Positions 1 through 6,366 of a stretch of 64,000 nt of DNA are shown piece after piece. Within the stretch, counting starts at the first letter, position 1; each line of letters begins with the position of its first letter. A model generated the notes under the pieces. The model was not told the DNA's origin. It was given only the letters and a program-made list of their open reading frames with translations, and made no database searches. A program made the translations under genes and the position numbers. The stretch comes from Pinirhizobacter soli (GTDB lineage Bacteria > Pseudomonadota > Gammaproteobacteria > Xanthomonadales > Rhodanobacteraceae): contig NZ_JADZLQ010000001.1 in assembly GCF_015905305.1 (NCBI RefSeq), positions 1,884,599 to 1,948,598 on the forward strand, in the 5' to 3' direction.

Positions 1-1
1 G

Positions 2-349
2 CTCATTCCCTCCTTGCTGCCGGTGCTGGTCCCCGTGGTGGTGCTGTTCCTCTTCAAGTGGCTTGGCGGCAGCGAAGCCGGCGCGCAGGCATTGGGCGGC
101 GTGCTGATCGGCACCATCGTCACGGGGCTGTTCGTGGCCATCTCGATGACAACAGGTGGCGGCGCCTGGGACAACGCCAAGAAATATATCGAGGATGGCC
201 AGTTCGGCGGCAAGGGATCCGATGCGCACAAGGCCGCGGTGACCGGCGATACCGTGGGTGATCCGTACAAGGACACTGCGGGGCCCGCGGTGAATCCGTT
301 GATCAAGATCATCAATATCGTGGCGTTGTTGTTGGTGCCGTTGCTTTAA
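2..349 (+). CDS. hppA: Membrane-bound pyrophosphate-energised ion pump, C-terminal part (start outside window)
   Basis: This is the C-terminal end of a membrane pyrophosphatase, which couples PPi hydrolysis to proton (or sodium) export across the inner membrane. The 115 visible codons run in from before the window, so the start is missing. They show a hydrophobic helix ending near LFLFKW, a second hydrophobic stretch, the conserved [12 protein letters not shown] segment, the block [18 protein letters not shown] that belongs to the Mg-PPi site, and a final hydrophobic helix ending VALLLVPLL. The residues that separate potassium-dependent from potassium-independent enzymes lie upstream of the window, so ion type cannot be read. 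A hairpin terminator follows. A soluble pyrophosphatase (ppa) lies about 10 kb downstream. Confidence 0.95.
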   Translation, partial: LIPSLLPVLVPVVVLFLFKWLGGSEAGAQALGGVLIGTIVTGLFVAISMTTGGGAWDNAKKYIEDGQFGGKGSDAHKAAVTGDTVGDPYKDTAGPAVNPLIKIINIVALLLVPLL

Positions 350-367
350 GCTGCGGCGCTTGGTTAC

Positions 368-401
368 AAAAAACGCCCTGGGAAACCAGGGCGTTTTTTT
401 T
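368..401 (+). terminator. Intrinsic terminator after hppA
   Basis: A near-perfect hairpin with arms AACGCCCTGG and CCAGGGCGTT around a GAAA tetraloop ends in a run of T. The A-run on the 5' side could let it also act on the other strand, for the gene ending at 507. Confidence 0.9.
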
Positions 402-506
402 GCCTCGCATGGCAGCGCGACTCATGCTGCCGCGGCTGGCCTGGTCGCTCTGTCCGATACAGTCATGAAGCTCAAGAAAGGGTTAGGAACGCGACGACAC
501 AGGACT

Positions 507-1166
507 TCACGCGCGACGCTGCGCAGACTCCGCAGCTTTCACCGTCCGCTCACGATGCGCCGCCTGCTTGGCCCGATTCCCACATACGGCCATGTTGCAC
601 CAGCGCCTGGCGCGGCCACGCGTGTGATCGACAAACAACAGCGTGCAGGCATGGCCCTGGCATGCCTTTACGTCGCTGAAGTTCTCAGTCGTCAGCAGGT
701 CAGCGATGGTTCTCGCAATCGGTATCAATAGTGTGTCGGAGGAGCGCCAGCGGCGACGCGATTCGAATGTCAGCCCAGAAGGGGGACCGGCGCCGTCGCT
801 ATCTGGCCGCACGACGATCTGCCCATAAGCCTCGTCACGCGCCAGTATCCGGTTGAGCGGATCAAGCGACGCCACCGCCTCATCCGAAAGCGGCTTGCCC
901 ATTCGCTCCCTTACGAACCCACGAAACCATTCCCTGAAGGCGCGGGCGTGGGTGGCCACGGCATCGAGCTCACCTGGCGCGGCGCCGGTGCTGAATTGTT
1001 CCAGCACATCCTTGGGCACCAGATGAGCCTGGTCCAGCCAGGAAAGCAGGTCCTCACCGTTGCCGATGAATTCCACGGTGGTATCGACGGGCACGGCAAT
1101 GGAGTTGAGGAAATCCAGGCCAAGCGAGTCGGCAATGAAGAGGGCTGGGGGGGTTGCCTGGTTCAT
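507..1166 (-). CDS. CGNR zinc-finger / ABATE-domain regulator
   Basis: A 219-residue protein of the DUF1470 (ABATE) plus CGNR zinc-finger family, regarded as transcriptional or stress-response regulators. The N-terminal domain (roughly residues 1-150) begins with the family-like SLGLDFLNS segment. The C-terminal finger carries CQGHACTLLF followed by RRWCNMAVCGNRAK, giving the four cysteines and the CGNR signature. ATG at 1166 is preferred. A GTG two codons upstream (1172) is also open, and ribosome-binding signals are weak for both. The gene is transcribed away from the channel gene at 1350 and could regulate that gene or the hydrolase cluster behind it, but this is inferred only from position. 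Confidence 0.85.
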   Translation of the reverse strand: MNQATPPALFIADSLGLDFLNSIAVPVDTTVEFIGNGEDLLSWLDQAHLVPKDVLEQFSTGAAPGELDAVATHARAFREWFRGFVRERMGKPLSDEAVASLDPLNRILARDEAYGQIVVRPDSDGAGPPSGLTFESRRRWRSSDTLLIPIARTIADLLTTENFSDVKACQGHACTLLFVDHTRGRARRWCNMAVCGNRAKQAAHRERTVKAAESAQRRA

Positions 1167-1223
1167 AAGCACTCAATGCATCCGGGGATTGGGCAGGTGG
1201 CGAAGAAACTTTACGTAACCACT

Positions 1224-1245
1224 ATAACAGGTCTTGACAAGTTAT
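1224..1245. promoter_or_regulatory. Candidate operator dyad in the divergent regulator/channel spacer
   Basis: The 180-bp spacer between the CGNR regulator and the TMEM175 gene holds an inverted repeat ATAAC (1224-1228) and GTTAT (1241-1245), 12 bases apart. A TTGACA hexamer (1234-1239) lies inside it. The spacer is clearly more AT-rich than its flanks. This fits a regulator-binding site over a promoter, but the arms are short and chance is possible. Confidence 0.3.
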
Positions 1246-1349
1246 GTAGATCGTAGAACACTCCAGCCCAACACGCCAAGTAACCTTCTTAAATGAGTTA
1301 GAGAGGTTATCAAAGCGTCAACGGATCATCACGACGGGCTACACATGCC

Positions 1350-1961
1350 ATGACAGCCAAGCACCCCAACCCAGAGCGATTGATCCTGTTCTCCGACGCG
1401 GTGTTCGCAATCATCATCACTTTGCTCGTGCTCGAGCTGCGGCCGCCGCATAGCGCCAGCTGGCAGGCATTGGGCTCGTTGTGGCCATCGGCGCTGAGCT
1501 ATGCCGTCAGTTACCTTTTCCTGGCGATCGTGTGGACCAACCATCATCACGTCCTGCGTTTCGCCCCCACGGCGAGTCCCCGTTTGATCTGGGGCAACTT
1601 CGCCCACCTCTTTTCCGTGTCGTTGATGCCCTTCGCCACCGCGTGGATTGCCGATAGCCGCCTTGGCGCGGTGCCCGTTGCGTTTTACGCGGGGGTATTC
1701 GTGCTGGTCAACGCCACCTACATGATCCTGTGCGCGGAAGCGGTCGATCGCCAGGACACATCCATCATCCCCTTGCAGGTGTGTCGGACGATGCGCCTGC
1801 GGTCGTTTCTCACCCTCGCTCTCTTTGCTTCGGCAGGATGCGTGGCGCTGTTCCAGCCGATCGTGGGGCTGGTGATGATTTGCGCATGCCTCCTGCTCTA
1901 CCTGCGCCCTGACACTTTCAAGCTCAACTTCGCAAAGCGGCGACCCACGCCGACCGCCTGA
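1350..1961 (+). CDS. TMEM175 family (DUF1211) putative potassium channel
   Basis: A 203-residue integral membrane protein. The first transmembrane helix carries the signature FSDAVFAIIITLLVLEL, preceded by the expected charged ERL. This is the hallmark of TMEM175/DUF1211 proteins, which in bacteria form tetrameric potassium channels with one six-helix repeat per chain. Five more hydrophobic segments follow, including AVSYLFLAIVWTNHHH and a C-terminal one ending LLLYLRP. The length is normal for a bacterial single-repeat member. The ATG at 1350 lies in the divergent spacer with no strong ribosome-binding site. The gene is followed after 88 bases by the hydrolase cluster, which has its own strong Shine-Dalgarno sequence. 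Confidence 0.88.
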   Translation: MTAKHPNPERLILFSDAVFAIIITLLVLELRPPHSASWQALGSLWPSALSYAVSYLFLAIVWTNHHHVLRFAPTASPRLIWGNFAHLFSVSLMPFATAWIADSRLGAVPVAFYAGVFVLVNATYMILCAEAVDRQDTSIIPLQVCRTMRLRSFLTLALFASAGCVALFQPIVGLVMICACLLLYLRPDTFKLNFAKRRPTPTA

Positions 1962-2049
1962 CCCGACAACTTCAGTAGCCCGAATCGGGGGATGGCTTTG
2001 CCGTCGCCGCAGGGTGAATTCGTCCCTTGAAAACACTTAGGAGAAGAAC

Positions 2050-2754
2050 ATGACTGATGCAACCGACCTCCCCACCGTCATCCTGGTCCACGGCGCGTGG
2101 GTGGATGGAAGCAGCTGGGCACGCGTGATCGTGGCGCTGGGCGATCGCGGATACAAAGTGATTGCAGCGCCCCTTCCGCTGGCCTCGTTGGGCAATGACA
2201 TTGCTTCACTTCAGGCCGTGATCGATCGCACGCAAGGCCCCGTAGTGTTGGTGGGCCATGCGTATGCGGGCGCCGTCATTTCGGGCATCCAGGACGAGCG
2301 CGTATCCGCGCTGGTCTTCATCGCAGGCCTTGCACCTGCCCAGACCGAAACCGTCGCGGACGTGTTCTACCGCGATACCCAGCATCCGAACGCGCCAAGC
2401 CTTGCACCGGAACCGGATGGCCGGTTCTGGCTGCCTAACGATAGTTTCAGCACGGCGTTCGCGCAGAGCGCCGATGAAAAAACGCTCGCGGTGCTGGCGG
2501 CCGTGCAGCGCCCGATCACCGCCCCGTGCATTACCGAGCCGATGGGTCCGACGCTGTGGAGCAAGCGTCCGTCCTGGTACCTGGTGGCGCAGGACGACCG
2601 GATGATTCCCACGCCAACGCAGCGCTTCCTTGCCCAGCGTATGAAGGCCACCACCCGCGAAGCGGCAGTGGACCACTGCCCGATGGTGACCGCCCCGGAC
2701 GAAGTGGTCTCGATCGTCGACGAGGCCGCGCGACTGGGCACGCAAGCGCGCTGA
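2050..2754 (+). CDS. Alpha/beta hydrolase fold protein lacking the nucleophile serine
   Basis: A 234-residue alpha/beta-hydrolase-fold protein. The oxyanion-loop motif VILVHGAW is at residues 10-17. The nucleophile elbow reads LVGHAYAG (67-74), so the usual Ser of G-x-S-x-G is Ala71. The other triad members look intact: Asp182 or Asp183 in VAQDDRMIP and His209 in AVDHCPM. It may therefore be a non-hydrolytic member (binding protein or lyase-like), or use other chemistry. The substrate is unknown. A strong AGGAGAA ribosome-binding site precedes the ATG. The gene starts a tight run with a second hydrolase and an SDR, which suggests one operon. Confidence 0.85.
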   Translation: MTDATDLPTVILVHGAWVDGSSWARVIVALGDRGYKVIAAPLPLASLGNDIASLQAVIDRTQGPVVLVGHAYAGAVISGIQDERVSALVFIAGLAPAQTETVADVFYRDTQHPNAPSLAPEPDGRFWLPNDSFSTAFAQSADEKTLAVLAAVQRPITAPCITEPMGPTLWSKRPSWYLVAQDDRMIPTPTQRFLAQRMKATTREAAVDHCPMVTAPDEVVSIVDEAARLGTQAR

Positions 2755-2798
2755 TCCTTCACAGCATTCAACTCTCTACCAACTACAGGACACCCACC

Positions 2799-3659
2799 AT
2801 GACCACCGTACATTACAAGACCACCAAGGTTGACGGCCTGGACATCGCCTACCGCGAAGCCGGCCCGTCAAACGCGCCGACGTTGCTCTTGCTGCATGGC
2901 TTCCCCTCCTCCAGCCACATGTTCCGCGACCTTATTCCCGCACTGGCGGATAAATTCCATATCGTTGCACCGGACCTCCCGGGCTTTGGCCGCTCGTCCA
3001 TGCCCAGCCGTAGCGAATTCGCCTACACCTTCGACCACCTGGCCGATGTGATCAGCCGCTTTACCGAAGTGGTGGGTCTTAAGAAGTTCGGCATCTATAT
3101 CTTCGACTACGGCTCGCCGGTTGGTCTGCGCATTGCCGTGAAACACCCCGAGCGCATCAGCGCCATCATCAGCCAGAATGGCAATGCCTATGTGGAAGGC
3201 TTGAGCGACGGCTGGAACCCGATACGCAGTTACTGGAAGGATCCAAGCGACGCCAATCGTGACGCGCTTCGTGGTTTCCTTTCCCCCGAGACCACGTATT
3301 GGCAATACACGCACGGCACGACCGATCCCACGCTGGTGTCGCCGGACGGTTACTCGCTAGACGATTTCTACATGGCGCGTCCCGGTGCGCATGAGGTCCA
3401 GCTGGACCTTCTGCTCGACTACGCCAGCAATGTGGCGATGTACCCGGATTTCCACGCTTACTTCAAGAAGCACCAGCCGCCGATCCTGGCCGTATGGGGC
3501 AAGAACGATCCGTTCTTCCTGCCGCCGGGCGCCGAAGCCTTCAAGCGCGACGTACCAAGCGCCCGCGTGGAGTTCTTCGACACGGGGCACTTCGCCCTGG
3601 AAACCCACCACGGTGAAATCGCCAAGGTGATCCGTGATTTCCTCGGGAATGTGTCGTGA
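2799..3659 (+). CDS. Alpha/beta hydrolase (epoxide hydrolase / haloalkane dehalogenase-like)
   Basis: A 286-residue alpha/beta hydrolase. It has the HGFP oxyanion motif (33-36), a nucleophile elbow IFDYGSPVG in which the nucleophile is Asp103, and His264 in DTGHFALETH near the C-terminus. An aspartate nucleophile is the pattern of epoxide hydrolases and haloalkane dehalogenases rather than esterases; the natural substrate cannot be read. The start is the ATG at 2799, behind an AGGA site. The frame stays open far upstream, but the HGFP spacing supports the short form. The last four bases GTGA overlap the start of the downstream SDR, indicating translational coupling. Confidence 0.88.
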   Translation: MTTVHYKTTKVDGLDIAYREAGPSNAPTLLLLHGFPSSSHMFRDLIPALADKFHIVAPDLPGFGRSSMPSRSEFAYTFDHLADVISRFTEVVGLKKFGIYIFDYGSPVGLRIAVKHPERISAIISQNGNAYVEGLSDGWNPIRSYWKDPSDANRDALRGFLSPETTYWQYTHGTTDPTLVSPDGYSLDDFYMARPGAHEVQLDLLLDYASNVAMYPDFHAYFKKHQPPILAVWGKNDPFFLPPGAEAFKRDVPSARVEFFDTGHFALETHHGEIAKVIRDFLGNVS

Positions 3660-4429
3660 GCGCGGAAACGGTAGCCATCGTCACCGGCGCCAGCCAGGGC
3701 ATCGGTCGCGCAACGGCCATTCGCCTGGCGCAGGACTTCTCGCAAGTCGTACTGGTGGCGCGCGATCGCGCCCGTCTGGACAACACGGCGGATTCGGTGA
3801 GGCTGGCCGGCGCCGAACCCCTGGTGATCGACACGGACCTTAGCCAGGTATCGGCCGCCGACCAGGTGGTACGGGAAACGCTGGCCCGGTTCGGGCGCAT
3901 TGACGCGCTGGTGAACATTGCCGGCGCCGTGCCGCAGATCGATCTGTTCGACATGACCGATGAGCAGTGGTACGCCGGAACGGAGCTGAAACTCCACGGC
4001 GCTCGCCGCCTCACCATCCGCGCCTGGGAATCGCTCAAGGCCTCGCGCGGAGCGGTGGTGCTCACCTCCGGCAATTCGGCACAGTTTCCCAAATCGCCCT
4101 ATGCGGCCGTCGGCACCATCAACGCGGCGATCGTGGCCTTGGCCAAGGCCTTTGCCGAGCGCGGGCTAAAAGACGGCGTGCAGGTGAACAGCGTGATGCC
4201 CGGTCCGGTGATGACCGGCCGCCGCGAGAGCTATCTGAAGAAGTGGGCCACGGACCATAAGATGACAGTCGATGACGCCACGGGCGCGTTCCTGGCGCAG
4301 TCGGGCATAAGCAGATACGGCAAACCCGAAGAGTTGGCCGACCTCATGGCCTTCCTCGTTTCGCCCAACGCACGCTGGCTCACCGGCTCGTCGATCCGGA
4401 TGGACGGCGGGGAGGTAACGTCGATCTGA
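3656..4429 (+). CDS. SDR-family oxidoreductase with a non-canonical active site
   Basis: A 257-residue short-chain dehydrogenase/reductase fold. The dinucleotide-binding TGASQGIG is at residues 10-17, and the usual NNAG is NIAG (88-90 region). The active-site region has Ser138 and Tyr149, but the lysine of YxxxK is Gly153 (YAAVG), so the standard Ser-Tyr-Lys chemistry is incomplete. It ends with a normal SDR C-terminus (RWLTGSSIRMDGG). The start codon is GTG, overlapping the hydrolase stop as GTGA. The cluster of two hydrolases plus an SDR looks like a small catabolic or detoxification operon. What it acts on is not apparent. Confidence 0.85.
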   Translation: MSAETVAIVTGASQGIGRATAIRLAQDFSQVVLVARDRARLDNTADSVRLAGAEPLVIDTDLSQVSAADQVVRETLARFGRIDALVNIAGAVPQIDLFDMTDEQWYAGTELKLHGARRLTIRAWESLKASRGAVVLTSGNSAQFPKSPYAAVGTINAAIVALAKAFAERGLKDGVQVNSVMPGPVMTGRRESYLKKWATDHKMTVDDATGAFLAQSGISRYGKPEELADLMAFLVSPNARWLTGSSIRMDGGEVTSI

Positions 4430-4492
4430 CGCTGCGGCAAAACGTCACTCGCGGAGAATTAAGCGTTTATCGAAAGTAAGGGAAATTCGCGC

Positions 4493-4498
4493 GATAAT
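4493..4498 (+). promoter_or_regulatory. -10 hexamer GATAAT for the DUF389 leader
   Basis: GATAAT is a good -10 match. It places the transcription start near 4505, exactly at the 5' edge of the first leader hairpin. No convincing -35 hexamer is visible. Confidence 0.5.
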
Positions 4499-4505
4499 CG
4501 CCGCC

Positions 4506-4672
4506 GATCCCGCTCCGGCGAAGCTGGCGGGAGAAGGAACGACCGCGCCCGGTGAGGGCGCGGGGCCGGCAGGGAACGCCGCGAGCCTCGCCATGCGCAC
4601 TGGAAAAGTGCGCGTGGTCAGCGACGCACCTGTCGGGTCCTTTCGACCCTATGAATGCTTAGCGAGGCTGTC
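4506..4672 (+). promoter_or_regulatory. Structured 5' leader RNA, candidate riboswitch or RNA regulator of the DUF389 gene
   Basis: About 165 bases between a -10 box and the DUF389 start fold into consecutive helices. H1 pairs 4509-4512 with 4528-4531 and 4515-4519 with 4523-4527. H2 is eight perfect pairs, 4543-4550 with 4556-4563, around a GGTGA loop. H4 pairs 4591-4601 with 4607-4617 around GGAAA. H5 pairs 4635-4639 with 4645-4649. A long-range helix pairs AGCCTCGC (4584-4591) with GCGAGGCT (4662-4669). The latter contains the Shine-Dalgarno sequence of the gene, so it would be sequestered. The near-repeated segments AGGAACG and AGGGAACG flank H2. A three-codon open frame (4651-4662) ends at the edge of the sequestered site. 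I could not match it to a riboswitch class I know. Confidence 0.55.
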
Positions 4673-6259
4673 ATGTTTGCATCCCCCTACCGCGCCTGGC
4701 GGCGCTTGAACGCGAAACTGGATCACCCGGGTATCGGCCAGGCCATCGACGACGATGGCCGCCTGGCCGCCAGTTACCTTTTCATGTGCGCGATGGCCGC
4801 GGGTATCGCCATGATCGGCCTGCTGTCCAATTCCGCCTCGGTGATCATCGGCGCCATGCTGGTATCGCCGCTGATGGGACCGATCGTGCGCCTGGGCCTG
4901 GGCATAGGCACGCTCAGCCTCACCCGCGTGTGGCGTTCGCTGGGCACGCTGGCCTGCGGCATGGCCGTGGCGCTGGCGGTTTCGGTGACGATCGTGTGTA
5001 TCTCGCCACTCAAGGTAGCGACGCCGGAAATCCTGGCACGAACCAATCCGAACATCTTCGACATGGTGGCGGCCACGCTATCGGGTCTTGCCGGTGGTTA
5101 CGCGATGATCCGCAACCGTGGCGGCACCATCGTCGGCGTGGCCATCGCCACCGCACTGATGCCGCCGATGGCGGTGGTCGGCTTTGGCTTGGCCACCGGC
5201 CAGTTTGCTTTTGCCCAGGGCGCGCTGCTGCTGTTCACCACGAACCTCGCAGCCATCGCCCTCAGCGTGACACTGGTATGCACCTTTTATGGTTTCGGTG
5301 GAGCATCCACGCGCAAGGCAGTGGCGTGGCAACTGGTGGTGGGTATGCTTGTGCTGTTGCCGCTGGCCTTGCCGCTGAGCCACGCCCTGACGGATATCGC
5401 CCGGCAGACCCGCACGGTAAACACCGTGCGCAGCGCGATGTCCACCGCACTGGGCAGCCAGCAGATGCGCATCCTGGATCTGAAACTGGACAACGCCGGA
5501 GCCACGCCGGTGCTGGACGTTACCTTCGCGGTGCAGGCGTTCACCCGGGAAGACGACGATCGCCTGCGCAAGGCCCTGGTGCCCGCGCTGGCCGCAGGTA
5601 CCGTCATGCGGTTCCAGCCCGTGATCGTCGCCGACCCCTCGGGCACCGAAGGCAGCCGCTCCAGCCTGGGTAGCGCCGTCATCGGCACGGCGGTCGCCGG
5701 CACCGCACTGGCCGAAGATCCCACGGCCGCGGACATCGTGCGGCACTTTCCGCTGCCCTTGCTCGATTCGCACGTTGACGCGGCGAAGCGGCGTGTCGAG
5801 CTGGTGGTGTCACCGTCCGCGCGCGCATCGCTGGCCACGCTTCGCCAGATGGAAGCCACGCTTACCGATGGAACCCCCGGTTGGCAGGTAGCCATCATCC
5901 CGCCGCCACGCCCGTTGGCCCCGGTATTGTTCACGCGCGGCTCGGCGGATCTGGGCGTCGCGCAGACCAGTACCCTGGAAGATCTGGCCTGGGCCATGCG
6001 TCATTGGGAAAGCCGCGGCGTGCTGCTGGAGGGCCGCGCCAGCAGCGATGGCCACGGCCCGGTCAACCTCGCCCAGGCCCGCGCCGAAGCCGTGCGCGGC
6101 TGGCTGGAACAGCAAGGCTTCGTGGTCACCCTGGGTGCCAGCTACCCCTTGCCCGACCAGCAACAGCGCGAGGACGCCGAAGGCGTGGACGCTTTCCGCA
6201 GCGTCTTCGTCCACGTCACCGACGCCCAGCCCCTCGACGCGCCGCCCCATGATCCCTGA
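4673..6259 (+). CDS. DUF389 membrane protein with a C-terminal OmpA-like domain
   Basis: A 528-residue protein. Residues ~30-250 form a DUF389 (TIGR00341-type) membrane domain with several helices and the conserved SASVIIGAMLVSPLMGPIV and ATALMPPMAVVG segments. A soluble region follows. The last ~110 residues resemble the OmpA peptidoglycan-associated fold: LFTRGSADL, then LLEGRASSDG and NLAQARAEAVRGWL. The function of DUF389 proteins is not established. The added domain suggests a periplasmic face that touches the cell wall. ATG 4673 is chosen because GCGAGGCT lies at the right distance; an in-frame ATG at 4655 would fall inside the leader helix. Expression is probably controlled by the structured leader. 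Confidence 0.85.
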   Translation: MFASPYRAWRRLNAKLDHPGIGQAIDDDGRLAASYLFMCAMAAGIAMIGLLSNSASVIIGAMLVSPLMGPIVRLGLGIGTLSLTRVWRSLGTLACGMAVALAVSVTIVCISPLKVATPEILARTNPNIFDMVAATLSGLAGGYAMIRNRGGTIVGVAIATALMPPMAVVGFGLATGQFAFAQGALLLFTTNLAAIALSVTLVCTFYGFGGASTRKAVAWQLVVGMLVLLPLALPLSHALTDIARQTRTVNTVRSAMSTALGSQQMRILDLKLDNAGATPVLDVTFAVQAFTREDDDRLRKALVPALAAGTVMRFQPVIVADPSGTEGSRSSLGSAVIGTAVAGTALAEDPTAADIVRHFPLPLLDSHVDAAKRRVELVVSPSARASLATLRQMEATLTDGTPGWQVAIIPPPRPLAPVLFTRGSADLGVAQTSTLEDLAWAMRHWESRGVLLEGRASSDGHGPVNLAQARAEAVRGWLEQQGFVVTLGASYPLPDQQQREDAEGVDAFRSVFVHVTDAQPLDAPPHDP

Positions 6260-6268
6260 CCTTCGGCA

Positions 6269-6283
6269 GGGGGCCTTGCCCCC
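6269..6283 (+). terminator. GC-rich hairpin after the DUF389 gene (weak terminator)
   Basis: GGGGGC (6269-6274) and GCCCCC (6278-6283) form a tight hairpin ten bases after the stop codon. There is no T-tract, so it may only stabilise the mRNA end or assist Rho. Confidence 0.35.
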
Positions 6284-6366
6284 GTGCAAGGCTATGGTCA
6301 ACCTGTTCAATGTGGGCGGCTGCCTTTAATGCCGTCGCCGCCACCACCACCTGTCTGGGGACCCAC

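Noticed and set aside
360..731. A 123-codon open frame starting in the hppA terminator
   Set aside because: It begins inside a terminator hairpin and runs antisense to the CGNR gene.
4506..4672. Assignment of the DUF389 leader to a known riboswitch class
   Set aside because: Conserved cores of the glycine, yybP-ykoY, fluoride, cobalamin, guanidine, SAM and c-di-GMP classes were not found by eye, so it is left as unassigned.
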